NCBI GenBank assembly: GCA_026182355.1
Contig: JAPFBL010000068.1
Coordinates: forward strand, 3,427,001 to 3,491,000
Reading direction: 5' to 3'
Length of the DNA stretch: 64,000 bases
DNA from: Hermatobates lingyangjiaoensis
Lineage: Eukaryota; Arthropoda; Insecta; Hemiptera; Hermatobatidae
The notes under the pieces: generated by a model
Databases searched by the model: none
What the model was told of the DNA's origin: nothing
The model's input: the letters and a program-made list of their open reading frames with translations, nothing else
Shown here: positions 1 to 11,060 of the stretch, in pieces
How the letters are laid out: each line of letters starts with the position of its first letter
Position numbering within the stretch: position 1 is the first letter of the stretch
Position numbers and translations under genes: made by a program

Positions 1-1230
1 TTTTCAAATTTAAAACAGGAAAAGACCCCTTTTTTTCTCTGAAAAACATCTTAAACAACGAAGAAAATGTTGTTTTAAGGTGATTTGTTAATTAAAGATG
101 TACGATAATTACATTTATTAATCTCTAAACGAACGATTTCAGTTTTGAATTATCTTTTACATTTTTGATTTTTAACAGAATTATTATGCTGGGAATTTTA
201 TGGCTTCTTAGTATTTAATAAGATCATTTTCCTTCCCCTTTTTCAAATAACATATAAACGAATTTTTTCACAGTGAGTGTTATTATTTTTCTGCACAATA
301 TTATTCCTCTTACATCTCATATAAGTCAATAAACAATTTAAATTATTCCTTTATAAATATCAATTTTATCTCAGTGGATTCGCTCAAAAAATTTCTAAGT
401 CAATGTAAACAATGTAAAAAAATATAAAAAAATCGACAAGTATAGCAGGTGATCTCTTACTCTAGGATAAACAAACAGTTTTTATAGCGTTATTGCTCTT
501 CCCGTAATTGAAACTTCATGATTTTTTTTTCATGAATTGCTATTTTTTGTTCCATTTTTGGTCAAATTTTCATTATTTTTTATGAGCCGTTTAGCGTCAA
601 AAAAACATTTTCTGAAAACAGAAATCGTACTGTAACGCCCCATTAGCGAATGTAATTTCGAAAAAAAATATCTCAACACATTCTACACATAATGTTCTAT
701 TTGTAGGCATAGTTTTATTCTTGTCCGTCAAACAGTATGGCTTGTATCGCTCTCACAAGGTTTGAAATTGAATTATAAGTCAAAATTTTTACATTTTATT
801 GAAAAAAAAATATTTCCTGTTGTTTTAAAATTCTGAATATATTTTTCGTTTGTTTCATTTGTAACCTTAAAGATACTGTCAAAATTTCATAACTCTAGGG
901 TTATCAGTTTTGGAGAAATAAATGTTTTCTAAAAAACGGTTTTTGGCAAAAAAAGTGACTTTCCCATCATGCATAATTCTTCCCAAACTATAGGGATCTT
1001 CGTCTTTATAGGGCCCATTTTTGTGTAAAATATCAACTTGATCCATCAAAGATTCTGGACCGTATCGTGGTAACAAGCAATGCTAACACACTCACCCACC
1101 CACCCACCCACACAGACATCATCGTAAAAACGTCATAAAACGACTTCTGGGACCTCAAAACATGTAATTCCGTCAAAATCTCGAGATCGAATTTTTTCAC
1201 GATCACTATACTTTACTTATAGTAAAGTAA
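1..1230 (-). repeat. Large interspersed repeat X, copy 1 (truncated by window edge)
   Basis: Read on the minus strand, this begins with a palindromic end (arms ACTTTACT / AGTAAAGT at about 1208-1228), then TCGATCTCGAGATTTTGACG, a GTGTGGGTGGG tract (1091-1112), and a long AT-rich body down to base 1. The whole stretch is closely matched on the plus strand at 9812-11060. No coding potential was seen; the 65-codon open frame at 879-1076 is repeat sequence. The class is unknown. The shared ends suggest a non-autonomous DNA element, but that is inference. Confidence 0.75.
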
Positions 1231-1944
1231 TAAACAATAATTAATTTAAATTTTCTGGAAAAAATAATTATTACTACCAAATTTTCAATTAATAAATAAC
1301 ACTACAAAATTTTAGAAAATGATAATTAACTCAATTCTTATAATGTAATATCTAAATATCCCACTTGATGTATTATCATCTCACAATATTCATATAAACT
1401 TTGAAGGTGATTAGCTTTTTTGTAATATACGGTAATTATTTATTTAAAAGCACATATTTCACATTTGACAATTAGGGCGAAGTGTCAAATGTCACAAGTT
1501 TAACTTAAACAACAGCTCCATCCTTCTATAAATATCTGACAAATGACATTTGGCATTTCAGCTTTTATTTTTAATCATATTTAACCCGCTAAATCTTACT
1601 ACAATCTAACAACAGTATGTTGAGCTTTTGTTTTTCTACTTTTTATTCATGAATTTAGCATTAAAAAAGAATTATCAGTTTTAATAAATAAGCTCAGTTA
1701 GCTTTGCTACTTTATATTTTAAATTACATATAAACTTGTTATATAACGTGTTTTTAATTATGTGTCAATGAATCAGCCTACAGAAACAATAAATGAAATT
1801 ATATGGGAGTCTAAAACTAATTTGTCTATCTTTTGATTCCTGAGTCCACTTCCCACTTGAATCGCATTAAGAGTTTCCAAGAACGTATTCGTCTCTTTGG
1901 AGCCAAATCTCCTTCTGGCCTCAATCGCAACTCTTAATTTTATT

Positions 1945-2285
1945 ATCTTTACTTTACTATAAGTAAGGTATATTCATCATGGAAAAAATCGATCTCGAGA
2001 TTTTGACGAATTTACATTTACTGAGGTCCCCACAGTCCATTTTGATGTTTTTTCAATGACATCTGCGTATGTGTGGGTGGGTGTGTATCCAAAGCTTATT
2101 ACTACGCAACAGTCTACAATCATTGATGGTTAAATTAATAATTTACCCAAAAAGGGGTCTTAGAGTGCAGAAGAACTCTACTCTTGTGGGCAATATTGCC
2201 TGATGAGAAAGTCACTTTTTGGACAAAATGTATTTTTAGTCTGCATTTTGTTTCTTTTAACTAATAATTCTAGACAAATTGAAGG
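1945..2285 (+). repeat. Repeat X, partial diverged copy 2
   Basis: Starts with TTTACTTTACTATAAGTAAG, followed by the GATCTCGAGATTTTGACG block and the GTGTGGGTGGGTGTG tract seen in the other copies. It then diverges and fades near 2285. Similarity continues loosely past this point: 2515-2600 resembles 11285-11360. Confidence 0.65.
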
Positions 2286-2599
2286 GGCAAATAAAATATG
2301 TGAAAAATCCTAAGAGTTTTTTTTTAATAAAAAAACTGGAAACAATTTTTTTTAATACAATTTTTTATTTATGTTTGAATATAAAAGCTTGCGAGGAACT
2401 TAACACGAAATCTGTACTTTTGCTTTACAAAGGTATTATTACTGCTATGGTAAAACCAAATAATTTCACATGTATGGGTTTTGTAATATGAAAAAATAAA
2501 GCATGTATACGGATAACTGGATCAATCACTATCTATGCTACCTCCAATTTTAAAGACTAATAAACATCTCACACTTAGACATTTATATCAATAATGATT

Positions 2600-3784
2600 G
2601 TTTCTTTATTTTACAAAGTGAAAGGACTTCTAAGGGCGATGAAATATTAGAAATATTTAAAGAATGAAACATTAACACATGCATATTGTTAATACACAGT
2701 AGGTTTGTTGCGATCGAAGATGGACAACGTCCGAAAGCGCTACAACTCCATGATCATCTTACGAGGTATGACGGTTTTATCTATTTCTAATAGAAGCATT
2801 AATAGTTTTACTTATATGTTGGTTAGATACAACGTCCTTCATAGATTATTATATTAGAGAGGGCGCACATAATCATCTGACTGAACCCTTTCTGATATCA
2901 ATAAAACATCTGTAGTCTGATACACTGAAGGGCCATAAATTAGTAATGAAACAATGCAAATAATTTGTTTTTCATCTGAATACCTGAAAAAAGGGAATAC
3001 CTGGGAATGAGTCAGTAAACAATTTGGAAATATTTAGAACCATACAAATATCCTGCATCTCATGCATTTTTACACCACACACCACACGTTTGGGAGGAGG
3101 AGTGGAACTGACAAATAAATCAAGATGAAAGCTGTTAAAAGATGTTTTGACGAACCAAATCCAATTTAGTTTAAAAGGTTCATTCCAATTGTACTTACAT
3201 TCGTAAAGAATACTATCATCTTCAGGGGGGAAAATTTAAAAGTAAATGTAGAACAGATATTTGAAAATTTCCTACTGAACTACTATGAACGGAAGCCGTA
3301 TTTGACATCATACAAAAAAGGCAGACTCTCCGACTAAAAGAGATAGTGTCTTCAGATGTTAGTCATCTTTGAGAGAATAACAGAATAGACAACCATAAAT
3401 TAGTGTAAGCGATATTGGTCTGTGACTGTTACAGACCAGCCTACATTTAATGAGCACCAACCAACCAAGGGCTAAGGTCAGGCGTGAGGAACCTGCAGCC
3501 TTTTGCGGTTAGTTGAGGAAAATGTTTCAAAATATAAAGAATAACAATTATGGTAATAAGAGAAACAATTCTAGCATTTAGGAAGAAGACTATTCAAAAA
3601 CCATTACTTGAAAAGTCTAAGCTTTTAGAAAATCATTGTCCGGGCTTAATAAAGGTTACAAACGAAGGGAGTGAGAACATTGCTGAATCTTTTGAAAGAT
3701 GCGAAACAGTTTTAGAAGCACTGATCGAGTGATATAATGATAGATTGAAGGATTTTACAATATAAATATTATATAAGAATTTGC
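2600..3784. other. Anonymous AT-rich DNA
   Basis: No gene, exon or clear repeat family recognised. The 60-codon open frame at 3550-3732 has no recognisable family signature. Confidence 0.4.
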
Positions 3785-3937
3785 TTATCCATTTTTGGTG
3801 GCCTTTTGGGAAGTGGACGGTGCTAAAATGGCCTTTACTCCAAGAAAGGTTCCCACCCCTTGCTAAGGGATTCGAACCAAAGCCTCTGTGTTCAAGCAAA
3901 CGACATATCCGAACAATCTACCGAGACATCCTAGCCG
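3785..3937 (-). mobile_element. tRNA-derived SINE, family 1 (head)
   Basis: The minus strand from about 3937 reads like a tRNA: an A-box-like GATGTCTCGGTAG, then a perfect B box GGTTCGAATCC (3868-3878). It is followed by about 80 bp of non-tRNA sequence ending near 3785. The spacing of the boxes fits a Pol III promoter of tRNA origin. The acceptor stem is not convincing, so a functional tRNA gene is unlikely. No target-site duplication was identified. Confidence 0.55.
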
Positions 3938-5990
3938 TCTATTAAACTGTATTTCGTTTATCTCAGAAAAATTATACGGTTTAAAATATAATACTCACAT
4001 CAACATTTAAAAGACTACAGTTCAATTTTGTAGACGTTTATTCTTGAATTGGAGTTCACAAAACAATTTTCCAATAACTTTAGTATTCATTCCATTATAA
4101 AGACTTTCAAAACTAGCTAAGTTAAATAATAATGAAGTTTCTTACAATGAACTAGTAGCGTCAATTGTTAAGTTCATCTTGTGTTGCTAAACTGAATTTT
4201 ATTACCATCTATTAATTACCTATTCTATTAATTAGTTTTCTCTATTATTAGTTTTGTTTTATTACAACCTATTCTAGTTACCAGCTAAAGCCAAAACCAA
4301 TTTCATCTTGCCTCCTGAAACAATTTTTAAACAACAAATTCTAAAAGCATGACAACGTCTAAAAACGAAGGATTATGAATAGATAAATATTTCTCTATGC
4401 ATATGATTATGTTAAAAGGAAATTAATCAGTGTTGGAATTATGTACTAATTTAGGTTATTACTAAATTTTTAAAATCAATAACTTATTATCATTAGGCCA
4501 GTATTTTGTAATCAAACCAGTAATGCTTCTGTAATAATCAGTTATTTTTACTTTACTTTATTTACAGTAACATCAAAACAACTTTAACATTTTGACACAT
4601 TTTAATGTATCGATGTTCTCAGCGTCTACTTTTTATTTTTAATTAAATTGCTGTGTTTGGTGATTCATGGCTGATTACTAAATATAAACAGCCCTTCGGT
4701 GGAAGAAGAACCATATAGTCTTTTACTGATAGCCACTACATGCATCTATCAGTAAGTTTTTGATACTTCCACCAGAATTTCCTACACTCTGATTTCTGTT
4801 GTGGCTGAGCAGCCTTTCTTGTTATATTTATGGCTATTCAGTACTACCTCCAAACCTCGCCACAAGTTGATCAATGCCATAGGCTGTTCTATGAACTCGT
4901 ATTCTCTTGACTACTTCCAACACAGATAACGATAAGTAGTGAAGAGACAAGTAATCATCAGCCAGCACAGAGACGCTGGGCTCTAGACTAGAGTTGTCAA
5001 AATGAATAATGGAGGATCATTTAGGAGATTTAATCTCTAGCTATGTGTTCATGTTGAGAAGACCCCACTTAAAAGCAGTTAACCCAGTTAGACAGCAGTC
5101 TGTCAGTTTCTTCAGTCGAGACCATCTTCACATTTTTTTTAGAATAAACCCCACCTTGAAACTTTTCAACAGTCAAACAAAATTAACATATTTTACAATT
5201 TTTAAGCTGATTAAAGCAATCTCCATTTAAATTTAACTTTTTTATTTTTAATTGAAAAAAGTGATAATATTTTTTATAATGTATGATATAATATTATTTC
5301 TTCATTATTTTGCTATGCACCTTTTGGTTAATTTTGTCCCTCTAAATACCTGTTATTTCAAAAATTAAATAATGAAGCTAAGCGGAAGTAATTTAAAAAT
5401 ATATAATTGCATTAAAAAACATTGCAAATAGGGTGTCTGATTATAGGGACATCGGGGCTTTAATCGATAAGATAGTTACTATAAGAGTAGGAGGGTAGGT
5501 TTCTATGACAATGGAGGGGTCTCAAAAGGTACAGCATCCTTCGGACAAGTACAGAAAATTTATTTTGCACAGAAGCAGTATGCAAATATAAGAGATTTAA
5601 CTTTTTTTTTGCTAACAATCAGGGTTTTGGAATTTAATAAAATTCCGATTATAGTATAGATTATATGATAAAATATAGACTATATGATTTCTAGATTATA
5701 ATCAATAAAGTACATGATCGTACTATTCGCACTTGTTGAGGGCAGATGTCAAAACACCCTTTAAGTTTTTTTCTGAAAAAAAAAACGAGCAATAACCTCG
5801 TTCTCCAGGATTAAAACTATCAGATAATTTTTTACTTATTTCTTCCTGAATTCCTTTGTTTACCCTTACATGCCCAGCCTTGTGTTCCCTTATTCTAATG
5901 AGCCTCTGTTCTGACTCTAACGAGGACAACATGTTCTAGTTGAAAGATTTTCTCATTATTTTACTGTGTTTAATCATATATATATTGACA
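3938..5990. other. Anonymous AT-rich DNA
   Basis: Only short chance open frames (5009-5230, 5723-5932) without domain signatures. No exon with convincing splice sites was recognised. Confidence 0.4.
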
Positions 5991-6014
5991 AAAAAGTTTA
6001 CAAAAGTAAATGAA

Positions 6015-6115
6015 CTGCACAGTAGGTTTAGACACTTACAGTCTCAAATGTTTGGTTGAACCATCATAAGGAGGAAGGAAAGGGGGAAGACACAGTGCTC
6101 TGGCGACGGTGGGCA
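6015..6115 (-). repeat. Decayed single arm of hammerhead-bearing snap-back family C
   Basis: The minus strand carries a degenerate version of the family C arm found at 34738-35018, including ATGGTTCAACC and GAGACTGTAAGTGT. The CUGANGA core is mutated to CTTATGA, so any ribozyme here should be inactive. Confidence 0.5.
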
Positions 6116-6162
6116 AGTATTCTTAATTTGTTATCAACACTATTCTGCTGTAGTATTATTGT

Positions 6163-6448
6163 ACTTTCTCTAATAGTACAGAGATTTGAATGATTGTATT
6201 ATTTCTTATATTTCCTCTGTTTTTGTAGCCTATGAAAAAGGTTTTAAATAAAGACCGAAACGTTGGCAATGAGAGTTTAATTTGAACCTGAAAAACTGAC
6301 AGAGTCCCGATAAACTTGAGTTTTGTATGTATATATATATATATATATACATACAAAACTCAAGTTTATCGGGACTCTGTCAGTTTTTCAGGTTCAAATT
6401 AAACTCTCATTGCCAACGTTTCGGTCTTTATTTAAAAAATATATATAT

Positions 6449-6480
<32 letters not shown>

Positions 6481-6637
6481 CAAAACTCAAGTTTATCGGG
6501 ACTCTGTCAGTTTTTCAGGTTCAAATTAAACTCTCATTGCCAACGTTTCGGTCTTTATTTAAAACCTTTTTCATAGGCTACAAAAACAGAGGAAATATAA
6601 GAAATAATACAATCATTCAAATCTCTGTACTATTAGA
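6163..6637. repeat. Family A inverted pLTR-like arms flanking (TA)n
   Basis: Three arms of one sequence: plus orientation at about 6163-6328, and inverted at 6352-6436 (short) and 6480-6637. They are separated by (TA)n tracts at 6330-6349 and 6440-6480. Each long arm carries GGTTTTAAATAAAGACC followed by GAAACGTTGGC. The last arm butts directly against the Penelope-like reverse-transcriptase frame at about 6637, as expected if these are its pLTR-type ends. The same family makes the large hairpin at 33748-34680. Confidence 0.75.
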
Positions 6638-6643
6638 GATGAC

Positions 6644-8014
6644 TTGCTGCACATCCTAAGAACCACAAAACCAAAAGGAAAATTTGCATCACTCGATGTC
6701 GAGTCACTTTTTACAAATGTCCCAGTAGAACGCACAATAGACATCATCTGTGATGCAATGTACCATCAAAACACGATGCCCTCACCACCAATTCCTGAAG
6801 GCACTATGAAGAAATTGCTACGAGCATGCACCACAAAATCACCATTTCGCCACATTGATGGAAGCTTATATTACCAAGTAGACGGTGTTGCAATGGGCTC
6901 ACCTCTGGGAGTAACGTTCGCAAACTTCTTTATGTGCTATACTGAAAACCAGGTACTACAAATAAATAAACCTACGTTGTATTGCCGCTATGTAGACGAC
7001 TGCTTGGTTGTCATTAATTCTACAGAAGAGCTGCTGGCACTAAAAATTGCATTCCAAAAATTGTCTGGACTGAACTTCACTCATGAGGAAGGTGAAGAAG
7101 GTCAAATCAACTTCCTGGACGTGCACATCGATGGCCGTAAATCAAGTTATATCACATCTGTATATCAAAAGCCAACGGACCAAGGAATATATATTAACGA
7201 AAAAAGTGAGTGCCCCGAACGCTACAAATTAGGAACAATTCATGCTCTAGTACATAGGACATACAAGACCTCTTCATCATGGCAGTTGTTTCATGAAAGA
7301 ATCTCTCAATTAAGGCAAACATTTATCAATAACGGCTATAGCAACACCTCTTTTGATAAAGTAGTTAACGCCTACCTTAAAACCCGGTCCAACAATGCTA
7401 ATCAAACAATCGACCGAAGTAACACAGTCCATAAGGTGTACTATAAGAATCAATACACAGAGGCGTATAAAGAAGACGAGAGAGTGTTGAAACAAATTAT
7501 CCGCAGGAATGTTAAATGTAATAACGAAAATGAACGTCTTCAAGTCCATATTTACTATAAAAGTAGAACCACCGCTAACTTGATAATGAAAAACAGCCCA
7601 GATGCAGTCATCCCGGAGATACAAAAGGCCAATGTCATATACGAATATAACTGCAATATCGGAGATTGTGAGCTCCTAGACAATTCAAAATATATCGGTA
7701 TGACATCGACCACACTCTCACGACGACTGACAATGCACTTGCAAGCAGGAGCCATCGCTAGACACACCTCCGAGGAACATGGAAGAAAACTCACCCGCCA
7801 GGACCTTGTTCAAAACACCATCATTTTAAAGAAAATTAATGATCCAGCCAGACTGCAAATATATGAAGCCATGAAAATCATGAAGCACAACCCATTAATT
7901 AATCGTCAACACACGGGGGTTTCACGCACACTGCAGCTACTAGGTGACCAACCACCAGCTACTCGCCAAGCCGACACTCAGTCACGGCCCAGTATTCAGA
8001 ACAGCAACACCTAA
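6644..8014 (+). CDS. Penelope-like element polyprotein (RT + GIY-YIG endonuclease), 5'-truncated
   Basis: Encodes the reverse transcriptase and the endonuclease that nicks target DNA for a Penelope-like retroelement. Reading from residue 1, RT signatures appear in order: SLDVESLFTNVP (about 16-27), GVAMGSPLGVTFANFF (about 81-96) and YCRYVDDCLVV, the catalytic block (about 114-124). The C-terminal part has a GIY-YIG-type domain: VIYEYNC, a short Cys spacer, YIGMTSTTLSRRL, and a later EAMKIMKHNPLIN that supplies the Glu and Asn positions. The frame is open for 456 codons without a stop. TTG at 6644 is only a nominal start: the frame is open back to 6608, and RT homology begins abruptly at the pLTR junction near 6637, so the N-terminal RT region is missing. 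About 100 bp after the stop an AT-rich tail passes into (TA)n. Probably dead as an autonomous element, but young, since the frame is uninterrupted. Confidence 0.9.
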   Translation: MLHILRTTKPKGKFASLDVESLFTNVPVERTIDIICDAMYHQNTMPSPPIPEGTMKKLLRACTTKSPFRHIDGSLYYQVDGVAMGSPLGVTFANFFMCYTENQVLQINKPTLYCRYVDDCLVVINSTEELLALKIAFQKLSGLNFTHEEGEEGQINFLDVHIDGRKSSYITSVYQKPTDQGIYINEKSECPERYKLGTIHALVHRTYKTSSSWQLFHERISQLRQTFINNGYSNTSFDKVVNAYLKTRSNNANQTIDRSNTVHKVYYKNQYTEAYKEDERVLKQIIRRNVKCNNENERLQVHIYYKSRTTANLIMKNSPDAVIPEIQKANVIYEYNCNIGDCELLDNSKYIGMTSTTLSRRLTMHLQAGAIARHTSEEHGRKLTRQDLVQNTIILKKINDPARLQIYEAMKIMKHNPLINRQHTGVSRTLQLLGDQPPATRQADTQSRPSIQNSNT

Positions 8015-8116
8015 GATATGTATATGAGACAAAATGTCGTAGGAAGAATCACAATGAAGAAAAATAAGCTCTGACACCTCCTAGATTATATAAAGAAGAG
8101 TAAATAAATAAATAAA

Positions 8117-8141
8117 TATATATATATATATATATATATAT
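8117..8141. repeat. (TA)n microsatellite
   Basis: Uninterrupted TA run directly after the ATAAATAAATA tail of the Penelope-like element. Similar runs lie at 8197-8234, 8451-8474, 9224-9262 and 9471-9518, each at the edge of a snap-back module. Confidence 0.9.
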
Positions 8142-8194
8142 GAATATTAAACGAAAAATATAAATCGACTTATTGTTCTTGAAGCCCAGCTCCG

Positions 8195-8235
<41 letters not shown>

Positions 8236-8236
<1 letters not shown>

Positions 8237-8460
8237 ATGATCAAACCACAATAAGAAATGGGAAAACAAGACTAAGATCTTTCAACCGTAACAAGCGGTC
8301 TTCGTCAGAGTCAAAAACCCAACTGACTCTGGGTTGGGTTTTTGACTCTGACGAAGACAGCTTGTTACGGTTGAAAGATCTTAGTCTTGTTTTACATTTC
8401 TTATTGTGGTTTGATCATTGATTGTTGTTTCACGTGTTTATGTTAAATCTTTATATATAT
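8236..8460. repeat. Snap-back module family B, inverted pair with hammerhead-like cores
   Basis: Left arm 8236-8324 and right arm 8332-8460 are near-perfect inverted copies. On the minus strand at 8270-8312 the arm reads GACT-CTGACGA, then a stem-loop with ACCG/CGGT, then GAA-AGATCT-T-AGTC. The right arm carries the same at 8344-8386, with one base change in the stem II region. GACT pairs with AGTC as helix I, and AGATCT is a palindrome in the helix III position. This matches the hammerhead ribozyme consensus; activity is not shown. Confidence 0.75.
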
Positions 8461-8576
8461 TATATATATATATACATGTTGTAGAGTTTGCAAAAGTCTA
8501 GCCAATGAGATGTTAGTATTCAAAAATACTAACCAAACACCAACTTTAGACTAGAACCAGAGCCAATAAAACTGCA

Positions 8577-8716
8577 ATATATATAAAGATTTCACATAAA
8601 CACGTGAAATAACAATCAATGATCAAACCACAATAAGAAATGGAAAAACAAGACTAAGATCTTTCAACAGTAACAAGCGGTCTTCGTCAGAGTCAAAAAC
8701 CCAACTGAAAACCCAG
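8577..8716 (-). repeat. Snap-back module family B, single arm
   Basis: One complete arm (AAGATTTCACATAAACACGT through GACGAAGACCGC on the minus strand) without its inverted partner. It keeps the CTGACGA...GAAAGATCTTAGTC core on the minus strand with one stem II mismatch. It ends just before the Tigger-like element. Confidence 0.7.
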
Positions 8717-8718
8717 TA

Positions 8719-9220
8719 CAGTCATACCCCGCTTAACGCGACCCCGTTATGCGCGGTTTCACTATAACGCGAAATTGAGAATTCCCCGTCTTTCGACTTT
8801 GTTCTTTGGGGGTTTCCCTCGTTTGTGTTGATTTGTTCCGTGATGCAGTGCCGGATCTAGGTTTTATCTTCAGGGGGAATACAAAATGCACTTTCAAAAA
8901 TTTATTCAGGTTTGGACATATTGCAGAGTATAGACAATAATGATTACCGTGTGTCAAACAATTAAAAACAGTGTTGGGTGTTATGAACGTATTTTACATG
9001 AATGTAAAGAAAATGCTACCCAAAAGACAATAGATGTATTTTTCCGTAAAAAATAAGAGTATGTATTGCATAAAGTGTTCTTAGAATTAAAGGGATTAAT
9101 TAAAATGATTTGTATTTTTTTGTATTAAATTTTGGCTATGCTTAATCATAACCTTGATATACGCAAATTTCAGTTAACGCGATTTTTTTCGGAACGTATC
9201 CCTCGCTTAAAGCGGGGTAT

Positions 9221-9225
<5 letters not shown>
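8719..9225. mobile_element. Non-autonomous Tigger/pogo-like element
   Basis: Terminal inverted repeats CAGTCATACCCCGCTTAACG (8719) and its near-complement ending GGGGTATGACT (about 9224), flanked by TA on both sides; about 507 bp. The left end closely resembles the Tigger TIR (CAGTCATG..CGCTTAACGA). Near 9008-9056 the plus strand holds a broken reading frame resembling KRQ(T)IDVFFRKK, the typical C-terminus of Tigger/Jerky-type transposases. This suggests an internally deleted autonomous copy rather than an unrelated MITE. The inner frame has a stop and a frameshift. Confidence 0.75.
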
Positions 9226-9263
<38 letters not shown>

Positions 9264-9266
<3 letters not shown>

Positions 9267-9470
9267 ATTTCACATAAACACGTGAAACAACAATCAATGA
9301 TAAAACCACAATAAGAAATGGGAAAACAAGACTAAGATCTTTCAACCGTAACAAGCGGTCTTCGTCAGAGTCAAATACCCAACTGAGTTGGGTTTTTGAC
9401 TCTGACGATACCGCTTGTTACGGTTGAAAGATCTTAGTCTTGTTTTCCCATTTCTTATTGTGGTTTGATC
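9264..9470. repeat. Snap-back module family B, second inverted pair
   Basis: Left arm 9264-9387 (minus-orientation hammerhead-like core) and right arm 9388-9470 (plus orientation, CTGACGA at about 9402). The right arm has lost two bases between CTGACGA and stem II. Flanked on both sides by (TA)n runs. Confidence 0.75.
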
Positions 9471-9478
9471 ATATATAT

Positions 9479-9518
<40 letters not shown>

Positions 9519-9524
<6 letters not shown>

Positions 9525-9708
9525 GTCTACACAAAAAAACACTTCACTTACGCCAACGTTTAGCTATATTTTTATAGCATCATCAGGGCTTTACAAATAA
9601 CAAGATATACGTCCGACAGATATCACTGTTATTTGTAAAGCCCTGATGATGCTATAAAAATATACCGAAACGTTGGCGTAACTGAAGTGTTCGTTTGTGT
9701 AGACCAAC
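9519..9708. repeat. Snap-back module family E, inverted pair with CTGATGA core
   Basis: Arms 9519-9592 and 9630-9708 are inverted copies. The right arm reads CTGATGA (9643-9649), a TATA-rich stem-loop, GAA, then ACG-TTGG-CGT, which can form helix III with a four-base loop. The left arm has the same with TAA in place of GAA, so it should be inactive. A convincing helix I was not found. Confidence 0.65.
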
Positions 9709-9811
9709 CCTCAATAACCTCTAATGTTTGCTGTAAATTTTTGTGGTCGAAAAAAGATAGAATTATATATATATCTTTGTGTTCAAAATATCACCTGCAT
9801 AAACAGTCGTA

Positions 9812-11060
9812 TTTTTACTTTACTATAAGTAAAGTATAGTGATCGTGAAAACATTCGATCTCGAGATTTTGACGGAATTACATGTTTTGAGGTCCCAGAA
9901 GTCGTTTTATGACGTTTTTACGATGATGTCTGTGTGTGTGTGGGGTGGGTGGGTGCGTGGGTGGGTGCGTGTGTTAGCATTGCTTGTTACCACGCTACGG
10001 TCCAGAATCTTTGATGGATCAAGTTGATATTTTACACAAAAATGGGCCCCATTTAGACGAAGATCCCTATTGTTTGGGAAGAATTATGCATGATGGGAAA
10101 GTCACTTTTTTTGCCAAAAACCGTTTTTTTTAAAACATTTATTTCTCCTAAACTGATAACCCTAGAGTTTTGAAATTTTGACATTATCTTTGAGGTTTCA
10201 AATGCAACAAACGAAAAATATATTCAGAATTTTAAGACAACAGGAAATATTTTTTTTCAATAAAATGTAAAAATTTTGACTTATAATTCAATCTCAAACC
10301 TTGTGAGAGCGATACAAGTCATACTGTTTGACGGACAAGAATAAAACTATGCCTACAAATAGAACATTATATGGAAAATGAGTTGAGATATTTTTTTTTG
10401 AAATTACTTTCGCTAAAGGGGCGTTAGAGTACGATTTGTGTTTTCAGAAAATGATTTTTTGACGCTAAACGGCTCGTTAAAAAATAATAAAAATTTGACC
10501 AAAAATGGAACAAACAATTAGCAATTCATAAAAAAAAATCATGAAGTTTCAATTACGGGAAAGAGCAATAACGATATAAAAACTGTTTGTTTATTCTAGA
10601 CTAAGAGATCACCTGCTATACTTGTCGAATTTTTTGTATTTTTTTACATTGTTTACATTGACTTAGAAATTTTTTGAGCGAATCCACTGAGATAAAATTG
10701 ATGTTTCTAATGGAAAAATGAAAATATATTATTGACTTATAAGAGATGTAAGAGGAATAATATTGTGCAGGTAAATGATAACACTCATTAAAAAAAAATT
10801 CGTATATATGTTATTTGACAAAGGGGAAGGAAAATGATCTTATTAAATACTAAGAAGCCATAAAATTCCAGTATAATAATTCTGTTAAAAACCAAAAATG
10901 TAAAAGATAATTCAAAATATAAATCTTTCGTTTAGAGATTAATAACTGTAATTATCGTACATCTTTAATTAACAAATCACCTTAAAACAACATTTTCTTC
11001 GCTGTTTAAGAAGTTTTTCAGAGAAAAAAAGAGTATTTTACTGTTTCAAATTTGAAAATT
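9812..11060 (+). repeat. Repeat X, best-preserved copy 3
   Basis: Runs from the palindromic end ACTTTACTATAAGTAAAGTA, through GATCTCGAGATTTTGACGG and the GTGTGTGTGGGG/GTGGGTGGGTG tract, to about 11060, mirroring 1-1230 with only scattered differences. A matching end in the opposite orientation (TTACTTATAGTAAAGTA) lies at about 11405-11421, so the full element may be about 1.6 kb with inverted ends. No transposase-like reading frame is visible; the 62-codon frame at 9839-10027 lies in the conserved repeat. Confidence 0.75.

Noticed and set aside
3868..3937. Functional tRNA gene
   Set aside because: B box is perfect, but the acceptor stem does not pair and a non-tRNA body follows, so it is a SINE head.
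6327..6659. 110-codon open frame with Tyr/Ile repeats
   Set aside because: Made of (TA)n and the inverted family A arm; it is not in frame with the RT motifs.
7310..7794. Two minus-strand frames (104 and 79 codons)
   Set aside because: Shadows of the Penelope-like ORF on the opposite strand.
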